Origin: Gammaproteobacteria bacterium | Lineage (GTDB): Bacteria; Pseudomonadota; Gammaproteobacteria; HK1 | Assembly: GCA_022824305.1 (NCBI GenBank) | Contig: JAJEAD010000022.1 | Coordinates: forward strand, 1-64,000 | DNA length: 64,000 nucleotides | Reading direction: 5' to 3' | Shown: positions 44,299 to 53,295 of the stretch, piece by piece | Layout of the letters: each line of letters begins with the position of its first letter | How positions within the stretch are numbered: position 1 is the first letter of the stretch | Notes under the pieces: model-generated | Databases searched by the model: none | The model's input: only the letters and a program-made list of their open reading frames with translations | Told to the model about the DNA's origin: nothing | Made by a program: the position numbers and the translations under genes

Positions 44299-44508
44299 CC
44301 CCCATTCGTCGTAATCTCCCCCCTGGTCCTGGCCCGGGACAGGTCCGGGCAACGATGCCGCCCTCGGCGATTCTGGTGATCCATGCGATCATCGTCGAAG
44401 GGGCGGTCGGTCGTCCCGTGCTTGCCGCATTCCTGCCGGGAACGATGGGGCAGGAGGCAGGATCCTCCGCCACTCGAAGCCAGGCCATGCGGGTCCCGGA
44501 CTTCCCCT

Positions 44509-45474
44509 TTACTGGTCTCCGCCCCGGTCCGGGGCACTCGACGCCAGCCCCATGCTCACCATGTTCGCCGCTTCGGGCCGTCCTTCGCCCGGCGTGGCCG
44601 GCTCACCCGACTCGACGACCTTCACCCGCACCTCGAGATCCGCCTCTCCCCCGCCGAACAGGGTGCCGCGCGTCGGCGCCGCATCCGCATAGTCCCGCCC
44701 GACCGCGACCCTTACGTGCCGGTGATCGGCAACACAGTCGTTGGTGGGATCGATCCCGAGCCAGCCGATATCCGGCAGCAGGAACTCCGCCCACGAGTGG
44801 CTGGCCCCTTCCGGCGTCTGCTCTCCCGCCGCCCCTTCGAGGTGAAGGTAGCCGGAGACGTATCGGCTGGGAATGCCCCAGGCGCGTCCCAGCGCGATCA
44901 TCACGTGGGTATAGTCCTGGCAGACGCCGCGCCGCGTCTCGAGGATGCGTTCCATGGGCGAGTCCACCGCGGTGCTTCCCGGCATGTAGTGGAACGCAGC
45001 GCGCAGGGCATGTGCAGTTTCCAGCAGAGTCTCCAGGGGATCGGGACCGCGCGCGATGCCGTGGGAGGCGGCGAAGGCGTCGAGCAGGGGACCCGGACGG
45101 GCGAAGCGGCTCGCGCTGAGGTACTCCCAGTAGCGGACGGGGGCCGCCAGGCGAGAGAGCTCGGCCCAGGCGTCCCCCTCCATGCGCCGGGGAAGCGGGG
45201 GCGCGTCGGCGCTGTCCACGCGGGCACGCGAGCGCACCGATGTCTCGCGATGCTCGCGGTGCACGTTGAAGAGGTGGCAGACGTTGCCGAAAGCGTCGCG
45301 CATCGCCGCCGCTTCGGCCGCCGGCGCGATGTCGAGGCGGAATTCGAGAAGACGCTGGTTCTCCTCGTCGCGCGGGTGAAGGCGCAGCAGCATCACGCTT
45401 CCGCGCACCGGCTCCGAGTAGCGGAACACCGACAGATGCTCCACTTCGAAGTGCCGGCGCACGGGCGCGTTCAC
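44509..45474 (-). CDS. Transglutaminase-like cysteine protease family protein
   Basis: A 321-residue protein. I start it at GTG 45474, which overlaps the stop of the alpha-E gene (GTGA); the longer open frame is out of family. The N-terminal beta domain (bacterial transglutaminase-like N, residues 1-110) contains VMLLRLHPRDEENQ. The catalytic core has RRGVCQDYTHVMIALGRAWG (Cys), SHSWAEFLLP (His) and IDPTND (Asp), a complete Cys-His-Asp triad. Members hydrolyse or crosslink peptides; the physiological role is not established. It is the third gene of the conserved set CP-ATP-grasp, alpha-E, transglutaminase, often found with the Anbu peptidase, which is absent here. Confidence 0.85.
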   Translation of the reverse strand: MNAPVRRHFEVEHLSVFRYSEPVRGSVMLLRLHPRDEENQRLLEFRLDIAPAAEAAAMRDAFGNVCHLFNVHREHRETSVRSRARVDSADAPPLPRRMEGDAWAELSRLAAPVRYWEYLSASRFARPGPLLDAFAASHGIARGPDPLETLLETAHALRAAFHYMPGSTAVDSPMERILETRRGVCQDYTHVMIALGRAWGIPSRYVSGYLHLEGAAGEQTPEGASHSWAEFLLPDIGWLGIDPTNDCVADHRHVRVAVGRDYADAAPTRGTLFGGGEADLEVRVKVVESGEPATPGEGRPEAANMVSMGLASSAPDRGGDQ

Positions 45475-46457
45475 GGGCGTGGCGAATCCTCGATGGCGTA
45501 GCTGAAGTAGGCCGACTCGATGTCGGCGTGGAGAAGGCGGCACGCATCGCGGATCTCGCCGAGGACCGCCCGCGTCGACGCATCGTCCTCGGGGTCGCGG
45601 TAGGGCCAGTCGTAGTCCAGCCGCGCCGCGATGCGCCCCACCCGGCGCTGCGCGGCCAGTCCGGCCGCCGATTCGCGCCGCGACGCGACCGCCCGGAGCT
45701 GCTCGGCAATGCGCTCCAGAGCATGGCGGATGGAGTGCGACAGCCGCATGTCGGAGACGAGAAAGTCGACCACGAGAGCGGGGCCGTACTGAAACGAATG
45801 CAGGCGGCGGAAGGCGACCCGGGCCTGGCAGACACCCAGGAGCGAGCCCCAGTCGGACTCCGCGTGCGCTTCGCTGGTGGGAAAGAGCGCGACCTGGGCG
45901 TCCACCAGCGCCGCGACGAGCTGAACGCGCTCCACGAAGCGGCCGAGCTCGAGGAAGCTCCACCCGTGGTCCCGGTACATGGTGCTGTCGGCGATGCCCG
46001 AGAATGTGCGCAGAGCGTCCTCGGTGCGCAGGTAGAACTCCCGGGGCTGATGGTTCCAGATGTCCTCTATCCGGACATCGCGCAACCCGAGGTATGCGAC
46101 ATTGAGACAGGACCACATGTCCTGGCCGATGGCGGTGCGCACCTGGCGCGCGTTCTCCCGCGCGGCCGCCACGCAGGAGCGGATGGCATCGGGGTTCTCG
46201 GGCTCGAAGCTCAGCTCGTCGGCGAGCGTGTACGCATCGGCGAGCATGAACCCTTCGCTCTCCACGCCCGATTCCAGGTCCCCGACCAGGGGCGAGCGCC
46301 CGAGGCCGGCGTAGATCCGCCGCCAGCTTCGCTCGATCTCCGCCACGGGCCGGTCTTCCAGAGACAGGAACTGATCCGCGAGCAGGCGGCACCCGTGCTC
46401 CGCGCGCTGCAGGTAGCGGCTCATCCAGTACAGGCCCTGAGCGTTGCGCGAAAGCAT
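45471..46457 (-). CDS. Alpha-E domain protein (DUF403)
   Basis: A 328-residue almost wholly helical alpha-E protein. The start at 46457, MLSRNAQGLYWMSRYLQRAEH, is the signature N-terminus of the family. Other family features are NARQVRTAIGQDMWSCLN near 125-142 and SMEAHAESDWG-like spacing before residue 215 (SEAHAESDWGSLL). Function is unknown; the family is nearly always next to a circularly permuted ATP-grasp and a transglutaminase, and the three are thought to act on a peptide or modified amino acid. Here it lies 147 bases after the ATP-grasp gene and overlaps the transglutaminase start. Confidence 0.85.
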   Translation of the reverse strand: MLSRNAQGLYWMSRYLQRAEHGCRLLADQFLSLEDRPVAEIERSWRRIYAGLGRSPLVGDLESGVESEGFMLADAYTLADELSFEPENPDAIRSCVAAARENARQVRTAIGQDMWSCLNVAYLGLRDVRIEDIWNHQPREFYLRTEDALRTFSGIADSTMYRDHGWSFLELGRFVERVQLVAALVDAQVALFPTSEAHAESDWGSLLGVCQARVAFRRLHSFQYGPALVVDFLVSDMRLSHSIRHALERIAEQLRAVASRRESAAGLAAQRRVGRIAARLDYDWPYRDPEDDASTRAVLGEIRDACRLLHADIESAYFSYAIEDSPRP

Positions 46458-46604
46458 GCTAGCGGGGCGCTCCCCCTCCTCCGATGGACCTCGCAGCGGC
46501 GAAGGTCGGCGCCGGGCTTCGGATCGCCGTCCACCGCGACGGGGAAAGCGCCTGCCGCCCCATTCCCCGCGCCCCGTTGCGGCGACGGGGTCCCGTGACG
46601 GGCG

Positions 46605-48140
46605 TCATGGCGCGGTCTCGCCCGCCGATTCGCCCTGGTCGGCCAGCACCCACAGGTCCTTGCCGCCGCCGCCCTGGCTCGAGTTCACCACCAGCGACCC
46701 CGGCTTGAGAGCCACCCGGCAGAATGCGCCGGGCACGAGGCGCGTCTCCCGGCCGCACAGGATGAAGGGGCGGAGATCGACGTGGCGGGGAACCGCGCCG
46801 TCGTCGGAGAGGCAGGGCGCGCAGGAGAGGTCCAGCGTGGGCTGGGAGACGAAGTTCGACGGGTTCGCGCGCACCTGCTCCGCGTAGGCGGCCCGTTCCG
46901 ACGCGGTGGAATGCGGACCGACCAGCATGCCGTAGCCACCCGATTCGCCGACCATCTTGACGACGAGACGATCGAGGTTGTCGAGGGTGTACTCGAGGCT
47001 GCGCGGGTCACGGCACAGGTGCGTCTCCACGTTGGGAAGCAGCGGCTCTTCGCCCAGGTAGTAGCGGATGATGTCCGGCACGTAGTAGTACACGCTCTTG
47101 TCGTCGGCGACTCCCGTGCCCGGTGCGTTGGCGATCGTCACCCGCCCGAGGCGGTAGCTGTGGAAGAGGCCGGGGACCCCGAGCTGCGAATCGGAACGGA
47201 ACGCGAGCGGATCGACGAAGTCGTCGTCGATCCGCCGGTAGACGACGTCCACGCGCCTCAGCCCGTCCGTGGTGCGCATGTAGACGAATCCGTTGTGCAC
47301 CAGCAGGTCGCCGCCCTCCACCAGCTCCACGCCCATTTCCCGGGCGAGGAACATGTGCTCGTAGAAGGCCGAGTTGTACACCCCGGGGGTCAGCAGCACG
47401 ATGCAGGGGTCGCTCACTCCGGGCGGAGCGAGCTCGGCCAGCGTCTGGCGCAGGAGCTGCCCGTAGTGCTCGATTCCCCTCACCGCGTAGCGGCGGAACA
47501 GGTCGCGCAGGCTGGTCTTCACGGCACGCCGGTTGGCCAGCATGTAGGAGACACCGGAGGGCACCCGCAGGTTGTCCTCGAGCACCATGAAGCCCTCGTG
47601 GGTCCGGACCAGGTCGGTCCCGCAAACCGAGACGTAGGTCCCGTGCGGCACCTCCACCCCGCGCATCTCGATGCGGTACTGCGGACAGCCCCGGACCAGG
47701 TCGACCGGAACCACGCCGTCTCCGAGGATGCGCGCGGGGCCGTAGACATCGGCGAGGAAGAGGTTGAGCGCGGTCAGCCGCTGGCGCAGCCCCCGCTCGA
47801 GAAAGTCCCATTCCAGAGCGTTCAGGATGCGGGGAAGGAAGTCGATGGGGATGATGCGCTCGTGCGCGCCTTCCTCGCCGTAGACGGCGAAGGTGACGCC
47901 CTCGCGCAGGAAGGACCGCTCGGCCCGTTCCTGCATGGCCCCGATCTCGGCCCCGGGCATCGCGTCGAGGGTCTCCCACAGCACGCGGCAGTGCGGGCGC
48001 GGGACTCCGGACTCGTCGAACATCTCGTCGTAGAAGGCGGGGTCGGCCGCGTACTCTCCGAAGAGACGGCGCGCTTCCCCCCCGGGCTCCTTGTCCCGAG
48101 CGCCTCCTGAGCCGGACGGGGAAGCGTCGGGAGCGGACAT
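46605..48140 (-). CDS. Circularly permuted ATP-grasp protein (DUF404/DUF407)
   Basis: A 511-residue protein; the start at 48140 leaves a short polar N-terminus before RLFGEYAADPAFYDEMFDE, the usual beginning. Family markers: FLADVYGPARIL, GIDLVR-like CGTDLVRTHEGFMVLEDNLRVPSG (the Asp/Glu/Asn of the permuted ATP-grasp), YRRIDDDFVDP, ANAPGTGVADDKSVY, VKMVGESGGYGMLVGP, and the C-terminal SSQGGGGKDLWVL. Expected activity is ATP-dependent carboxylate-amine ligation, perhaps making a peptide processed by the transglutaminase. It heads the trio on the minus strand. The ribosome-binding site at this ATG is weak, so a slightly earlier start is possible. Confidence 0.87.
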   Translation of the reverse strand: MSAPDASPSGSGGARDKEPGGEARRLFGEYAADPAFYDEMFDESGVPRPHCRVLWETLDAMPGAEIGAMQERAERSFLREGVTFAVYGEEGAHERIIPIDFLPRILNALEWDFLERGLRQRLTALNLFLADVYGPARILGDGVVPVDLVRGCPQYRIEMRGVEVPHGTYVSVCGTDLVRTHEGFMVLEDNLRVPSGVSYMLANRRAVKTSLRDLFRRYAVRGIEHYGQLLRQTLAELAPPGVSDPCIVLLTPGVYNSAFYEHMFLAREMGVELVEGGDLLVHNGFVYMRTTDGLRRVDVVYRRIDDDFVDPLAFRSDSQLGVPGLFHSYRLGRVTIANAPGTGVADDKSVYYYVPDIIRYYLGEEPLLPNVETHLCRDPRSLEYTLDNLDRLVVKMVGESGGYGMLVGPHSTASERAAYAEQVRANPSNFVSQPTLDLSCAPCLSDDGAVPRHVDLRPFILCGRETRLVPGAFCRVALKPGSLVVNSSQGGGGKDLWVLADQGESAGETAP

Positions 48141-48184
48141 GCTGATATCCGGAATCGGAGCGAAAGACGCGGCGCGGCCGCGAA

Positions 48185-48472
48185 TCAGGCGCCGTCCACG
48201 AGCACGAACTGGGCCTCCGCCGCGCCCTCGCGCGCCGCCCTGGCGGCCTGGTACTGCTCCGATCGGTAGAAGGCGCGCGCCTTGTCCATGGAATCGAATC
48301 GCACCACGACCAGGCGGCGGGTTTCCTCCTCGCCCTCCAGGGTCTCGGTCTCTCCTCCCCGCACTATGAACTCGCCGCCGAATGCGGCGGCCGCGGCCGG
48401 CGAGAGCTTCTTGTACTCCTCGTACTGCGTGGGGTCGGTTACGCGGATGCGGGCGATGATGTAGGCGGCCAT
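48185..48472 (-). CDS. DUF1330 dimeric alpha-beta-barrel protein
   Basis: A 95-residue DUF1330 protein; the ATG at 48472 begins MAAYIIARIRVTDPTQYEEY, the standard N-terminus, and the open frame upstream is not conserved-looking. FGGEFIVRGGETETLEGEE, RLVVVRFDS and the YRSEQYQAAR ending match the family of small dimeric ferredoxin-like barrel proteins. No enzymatic activity is agreed. It lies 44 bases before the permuted ATP-grasp gene on the same strand and could be co-transcribed with it, though such proteins occur in many contexts. Confidence 0.85.
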   Translation of the reverse strand: MAAYIIARIRVTDPTQYEEYKKLSPAAAAAFGGEFIVRGGETETLEGEEETRRLVVVRFDSMDKARAFYRSEQYQAARAAREGAAEAQFVLVDGA

Positions 48473-48742
48473 CGGCTTCGGCTCCTGAGCTGGGTGCCGG
48501 GGGCTTCGGACGCCCTCTCGGGACCGGGTGAGGACGGTCGCCCATACTAGAGATTCCTCGAAAGAGATCCACCTCCCCTCCTCCCTCGGCGCGCCGGGCG
48601 AGCTCCCCGTGCGCGGCGGCGTATCGTGCGATGCCGGGCGTGCACTTGCTATCATTCGAGGCTCGAACGCAGGCGGGAGCTCACAAGGGAGCGGCCCCGC
48701 GATCGCGTCTGATCAAAACATCCAGAACGAGGACCGATTCAC

Positions 48743-50347
48743 ATGCGACACACAACCAGGCAGAAGCTCTCGTCACTCGCGGCCGAGGCAGGGGCCGGCG
48801 CCATCTCCCGGCGTCAGTTCATGGCTCGTGCGGCCGCGCTCGGAGCGGGGAGCGTGCTCTCCTCGGGTCTCTTCGCCCAGGCCGTGCAGGCGGCGATGCC
48901 GAAGCAGGGAGGGAAGTTCCGGGTCGGAGTCGCCCACGGCTCGACCACCGACTCGCTGGACCCCGCCACCTTCGAGAACGGCTACATGGCGGTTCTCAAC
49001 GTGACCAAGAACAACCACCTCGCCGAGGTCACGGTCGACGGCCTCGAGCCCGAGCTGGCCGAGAGCTGGGAGGCGTCCGCCGACGCCGCGACCTGGCGCT
49101 TCAAGATCCGCCAGGGCGTGGAGTTCCACAACGGCAAGACCCTGGACGCCAACGACGTGGTGGCCTCGATCAACCACCACCGGCACGAGGACTCGAAGTC
49201 CGCGGCGAAGGCCCTGCTGAAGCCGGTCACCGACGTCAGCATCGAGGGCGGAGACACGGTGGTCGTCTCTCTCGACGGCGGAAACGCCGACTTCCCCTAC
49301 ATCATCAGCGACTACCACATCGCGATCCTGCCCGCGGACGGGGACGGCATCGACTGGCAGTCGGGCGCCGGCTGCGGCGGCTACCGGCTCGACGACTTCG
49401 AGCCGGGCGTGCGCTCGGGCTTCACCCGCTTCGAGAACTACTGGAAGGCCCCGCACCGTGCCCACTTCGACGAGGTCGAGCTCCTGTCCATCGTCGACGT
49501 TGCCGCCCGCACCAACGCGCTGCAGACGGGCGAGATCGACGCCATGGACCGCTGTGACCTCAAGACCGTCCACCTGCTCGCCAAGACCCCCGGCATCGTG
49601 GTGGAAGAGACGACCGGCACCGGGCACTACAGCATCCCCATGCGTACCGACACCGCGCCCTTCGACAACAACGACGTGCGTCTCGCGCTCAAGTACGCGC
49701 TCGATCGCGAAGCCCTGCTCAAGACGGTGCTCCGGGGCCATGGCACGGTCGGCAACGACCATCCCATCAGTCCCGCGAACCACTTCCACGCGAGCGAGCT
49801 GCCGCAGCGGACCTACGACCCCGACAAGGCGAAGTTCCATCTCCAGCAGGCGGGGCTGTCCTCCCTGAGCGTGGATCTCAGCGCCGCCGACGCCGCGTTC
49901 GCGGGCGCGGTGGACGCCGCCGTCCTCTACAAGGAGCACGCCGCGCCCATCGGCATCGACATCAACGTCGTGCGCGAGCCGAACGACGGCTACTGGTCGA
50001 ACGTCTGGATGAACAAGCCCTGGGGCATGTGCTACTGGGGCGGGCGTCCGACGGAGGACTGGATGTTCTCGACCGCCTACGCGGCCGGGGCGGCCTGGAA
50101 CGACAGCTTCTGGGACCACGAACGTTTCAACAAGCTGCTCCTGCTCGCCCGGGCCGAGCTCGACCAGGCCCTGCGCCGCGAGATGTACGTCGAGATGCAG
50201 GCCATCGTCAGCAACGAGGGGGGCGTGGTGGTCCCGCTCTTCAACAACTACGTCTTCGCGACGAGCGACAAGATCGGGCACGGCGAGCTCGCCGGGAACT
50301 GGGACCTCGACGGGTCCAAGCTCACCGAGCGCTGGTGGTTCGCATAG
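48743..50347 (+). CDS. Tat-exported SBP_bac_5 (dipeptide/nickel-type) ABC binding protein
   Basis: A 534-residue extracytoplasmic solute-binding protein. The leader holds a Tat motif, SRRQFMARAAALG (residues 22-34), followed by a hydrophobic stretch and a probable cut after AVQAA. The mature part is family 5: LEPELAESWEASADAATWRFKIRQG and VEFHNGKTLDANDVV near 85-140, then a DVAARTNALQTGEIDAMD segment and a late WGGRPTEDWMF. These proteins bind oligopeptides, opines or metal-ligand complexes. No permease or ATPase of the matching Dpp type is in the window, so it uses distant partners or none. It ends at TAG (50345-50347). Confidence 0.88.
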   Translation: MRHTTRQKLSSLAAEAGAGAISRRQFMARAAALGAGSVLSSGLFAQAVQAAMPKQGGKFRVGVAHGSTTDSLDPATFENGYMAVLNVTKNNHLAEVTVDGLEPELAESWEASADAATWRFKIRQGVEFHNGKTLDANDVVASINHHRHEDSKSAAKALLKPVTDVSIEGGDTVVVSLDGGNADFPYIISDYHIAILPADGDGIDWQSGAGCGGYRLDDFEPGVRSGFTRFENYWKAPHRAHFDEVELLSIVDVAARTNALQTGEIDAMDRCDLKTVHLLAKTPGIVVEETTGTGHYSIPMRTDTAPFDNNDVRLALKYALDREALLKTVLRGHGTVGNDHPISPANHFHASELPQRTYDPDKAKFHLQQAGLSSLSVDLSAADAAFAGAVDAAVLYKEHAAPIGIDINVVREPNDGYWSNVWMNKPWGMCYWGGRPTEDWMFSTAYAAGAAWNDSFWDHERFNKLLLLARAELDQALRREMYVEMQAIVSNEGGVVVPLFNNYVFATSDKIGHGELAGNWDLDGSKLTERWWFA

Positions 50348-51834
50348 GGAGCGCAGTCTCCACAACATCGCGCAGGCTCCCGGACCCCGCTTCCGCGGGG
50401 TCCGGGAGGAGTCCGGAACTTCTTTACCCGCCCGGCCGGCTCGCTACCGTTCTGCTCCTCCTCGCCGCCGCGCCGGCCGCGTTCGCGCACGCGGGCGAAC
50501 GCGGCTTCGTCATGCTCTTGCCGACCGGGCTCTTCCAGGCCGGCGGCACCGCGGCGGTGGCGGCGTCCTTCCTCGCGGTGGCGTGGCTGCGCGCCGCTTC
50601 GCTTCTCCGGGGAATGGAGTCCGCGCAGTGGCGCTGCTTTCCCGTGCCGCGGCGAGTACGGGGCACCAACGCCGCCGCCGCGACCCTTCTCGTGGTGCTG
50701 ATCGCGGCCGGCTTCGCGGGAAGCCGCGATCCTCTCGCGAATCCCCTGCCCCTGGCGGTCTGGACACTGGTCTGGGTCGGCCTCGCCTTCGCCCATGCGG
50801 TGTTCGGGTACCTGTGGCCGCACCTCGATCCCTGGAGGCCCTTCGCGTCGCTGGCGCGCCTGGCCGTGTTCGGCTCCGACGAGGCCCCGCCCCCGTTCTC
50901 CTGGCCACGAATGCTCAGCCGGTGGCCGGCGGTGGCCCTGCTCCTGCTGCTCGCCTGGTTCGAGCTCGTGTACCCCGCGCCCCGGGACCCCGCGGTCCTC
51001 GCGATGGCAGTCGCCGGATACTCCGTCCTCACGGTGACCGGCATGGTGCTCTTCGGCGAGGGATCATGGACGCGAAACGTCGAGGTCTTCTCCTGCTTCT
51101 TCCGCATGGTCAGCGGGTTGGCTCCCATTCGCATCGCGGACGAGAACGGGGCGCGCCGCCTGGTGCTGGCCTTCCCGGGCTCGCGCCTCCCCGCCTCGGA
51201 CGCACTGCCTGCCGCCGGCGTGGTGTTCGTGGTGATCGCCCTGGCCACGGTGTCCTTCGACGGGCTGTCGCGCACCTTCTGGTGGCTCGACCTCGGCGGC
51301 TTCAATCCGCTCGAACACCCCGGCCGCAGTGCGCTGGTGGGCTGGAATACCCTCGGCCTCGCGGCCGCCGCCGCCTGCCTCCTCGCCGCCTTCGCGATCT
51401 GCACCCTGGCCGGCGCACGGTGGTCGGGCACGCCAGCGGCGCCCGCGCTGCGCCGCTTCGTGGTGTCCATCGTTCCCATCGCGTTCGGCTACCACTTCGC
51501 CCACTACCTGCCCTCCTTCCTCGTCGATGCGCAGTACGCGCTCAAGGCCCTGTCCGACCCCATGGGAGAGGGCTGGAACCTGCTCGGCGCCCGCGAGCTC
51601 CACGTCACCGCATCCTTTCTCACCCACCACGCATCGGTGGTGGCGATCTGGTACGCGCAGGTGGCGGCCATCGTGGCCGCGCACGTGATCGCGGTGGTGG
51701 TTCTCCACGCGCTCGCCGGCGGAACCGCGTCCGGCCGCCGCGCGCAGGTGCTGAGCCAGCTTCCGCTCACCGTGCTGATGATCGCGTACACCCTCTTCGG
51801 TCTCTGGCTGCTCTCGACACCGGTCGCCGCCTGA
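50335..51834 (+). CDS. Polytopic membrane protein of uncertain function (start uncertain)
   Basis: About 440-499 residues. The first in-frame GTG (50335) overlaps the previous gene, but a strong hairpin (50377-50408) would then lie inside the coding region. The next standard start is ATG 50512, which would remove a good-looking hydrophobic leader (TVLLLLAAAPAAFAHAGERG). The true start may be an unusual codon between 50409 and 50512. The rest has about 10-12 hydrophobic segments with conserved-looking loops such as GYLWPHLDPWRPF, DLGGFNPLEHPGRSALVGWN and SIVPIAFGYHFAHYLPSFL. It recalls membrane proteins that databases label fenitrothion hydrolase, but I would not trust that as a function. It is followed by the Liv-type operon. 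Confidence 0.6.
   Translation: MVRIGSAVSTTSRRLPDPASAGSGRSPELLYPPGRLATVLLLLAAAPAAFAHAGERGFVMLLPTGLFQAGGTAAVAASFLAVAWLRAASLLRGMESAQWRCFPVPRRVRGTNAAAATLLVVLIAAGFAGSRDPLANPLPLAVWTLVWVGLAFAHAVFGYLWPHLDPWRPFASLARLAVFGSDEAPPPFSWPRMLSRWPAVALLLLLAWFELVYPAPRDPAVLAMAVAGYSVLTVTGMVLFGEGSWTRNVEVFSCFFRMVSGLAPIRIADENGARRLVLAFPGSRLPASDALPAAGVVFVVIALATVSFDGLSRTFWWLDLGGFNPLEHPGRSALVGWNTLGLAAAAACLLAAFAICTLAGARWSGTPAAPALRRFVVSIVPIAFGYHFAHYLPSFLVDAQYALKALSDPMGEGWNLLGARELHVTASFLTHHASVVAIWYAQVAAIVAAHVIAVVVLHALAGGTASGRRAQVLSQLPLTVLMIAYTLFGLWLLSTPVAA
50377..50408. terminator. 14-bp perfect hairpin after the SBP_bac_5 gene
   Basis: CTCCCGGACCCCGC (50377-50390) pairs with GCGGGGTCCGGGAG (50395-50408) around a TTCC loop. 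It begins 30 bases after the TAG of the binding-protein gene. A loose CTTCTTT follows at about 50419-50425, so it is a plausible intrinsic terminator or mRNA-end stabiliser. Confidence 0.65.
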
Positions 51835-51960
51835 GTCCGCCCGCGGCCCGAAGTCGTGGACCCTCCGGCCCGCGCGTGCTATAGACGGGCGACGCGCGGG
51901 GAGGAGCCGGCTCCCGGCCGCTCCTCGCATCCGACGACCAAAGCGCCAGGAGGTGAGGCC

Positions 51961-53295
51961 ATGAGCGCCGACACACAACGCACCCACGCCATCCGGACCG
52001 GAAGCTCCCCCGTTACGCGCCGCGCGCTGCTCAAGGCAGGGGCGGGAGCGGCGGCGGCGGGCGCCGCTTCCCTCGCGCTCGCGCCCTTGTCGCGGATCGC
52101 CTGGGCCGCCGGAAGCGACGAGCCGATCCGAATCGGGTTCCAGGTGCACCGTACCGGCATCGGCGCCACCTACGGGCGCTGGTACGAGCGCACCGCGAAC
52201 GCCGCAGCCACCTACCTGAACGAGAACGGCGGCATCGCCGGCCGCCCCGTGGAGCTGGTGCCGGAAGACGACGGCACCGACCCCAAGCGGGGAGCGGAAG
52301 TGGTGGAGAAGTTCGCCACCGCCCACGGGGTGGACTTCGTGTACGGCCCCCTCTTCTCCCACGTGGTGATCGGCTCCGCCCCGCGCGCGGGCGAGCTCAA
52401 GATGCCCTACTTCGTCGTGAGCGAGGGCTACCACGTCGCTTCCGGCTCGCTCAACCGCTACGTCTTCCAGCCCGGCATCACCGACGTGCGCGCGCAGGTG
52501 CAGGCGATGGCGCCGTGGGTGGCGGGCAATCTCGGCCGGCGCGTGACCATGATGTTTCCCGACTACGCCTTCGGCTACGACCACCGGGACTACTTCAGCG
52601 CCGCGGTCGAAGCGCAGGGAGGCAGCATCGCGGCGAAGATCGCCATCCCGCCCACCGAATCCTCCTTCACGAAGTACTTTCCGCAGGTCCCCGCCGACAC
52701 CGAGGTGCTCTACCACGTCATGGTCGGCCCGGGCGTGCTGACCTTCGTCAAGGAGATGGGTGAGCACTACGGGTCCAATCGCCCGCAGATCTTCGGCTTC
52801 ATCGACTCGCTCGAGGGTGTGGACATCGCGAGCCCCGGCCTCTCCTTCCTGGAGGGGACCTACCTGTGGGAGGCGCTGCCGCGCTATGCCGACGGCCTCG
52901 ACTCCGACGCGAACCGCCACTACCGGGAGCGGGTCGGAATCAACGACGAAGGGGCAAGCGTGGACGACCCGAAAGACGTCTCCACCAACTCCCACATGTT
53001 CGGCTGCTGGGAGACGCTCTTCGTGATCAAGCGGGCGGTCGAGGAGAGCGGGTACCGCAGCCGCAACCCGGACGACGTCGCGGCGCTCATCGAGGCTCTG
53101 GAAGGGTTCGACAGCTTCGACGAGGGGATCCCCCATCCGCAGGGTTACAAGGAGTTCAACGGCGCCCTGCACCAGTGCTACGGGCGCCAGTTCATCTCCG
53201 AGGTGCGCGAGGGAAGGCTCGCGGTGGTGCACACCACGTCGATCGAGGACGGCAAGTACGAAGCGGAGGCGGACTACACCACCCAGTCCCTGTGA
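51961..53295 (+). CDS. Branched-chain amino acid/amide-type ABC binding protein, Tat-exported (LivK-like)
   Basis: A 444-residue periplasmic binding protein; the ATG at 51961 has AGGAGGTGAGG just upstream. A twin-arginine leader (TRRALLKAGAGAAAAGAASLAL) is visible. The mature part is a type I periplasmic fold: IRIGFQVHRTG, an AATYLNENGGIAGRPVELV region, and a central GYDHRDYFSAAVEAQGGSI. It is first in a five-gene operon with two permeases and two ATPases, all coupled by overlapping start and stop codons. Substrates of this family include branched-chain amino acids, urea and short amides; none can be chosen here. Confidence 0.88.
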   Translation: MSADTQRTHAIRTGSSPVTRRALLKAGAGAAAAGAASLALAPLSRIAWAAGSDEPIRIGFQVHRTGIGATYGRWYERTANAAATYLNENGGIAGRPVELVPEDDGTDPKRGAEVVEKFATAHGVDFVYGPLFSHVVIGSAPRAGELKMPYFVVSEGYHVASGSLNRYVFQPGITDVRAQVQAMAPWVAGNLGRRVTMMFPDYAFGYDHRDYFSAAVEAQGGSIAAKIAIPPTESSFTKYFPQVPADTEVLYHVMVGPGVLTFVKEMGEHYGSNRPQIFGFIDSLEGVDIASPGLSFLEGTYLWEALPRYADGLDSDANRHYRERVGINDEGASVDDPKDVSTNSHMFGCWETLFVIKRAVEESGYRSRNPDDVAALIEALEGFDSFDEGIPHPQGYKEFNGALHQCYGRQFISEVREGRLAVVHTTSIEDGKYEAEADYTTQSL

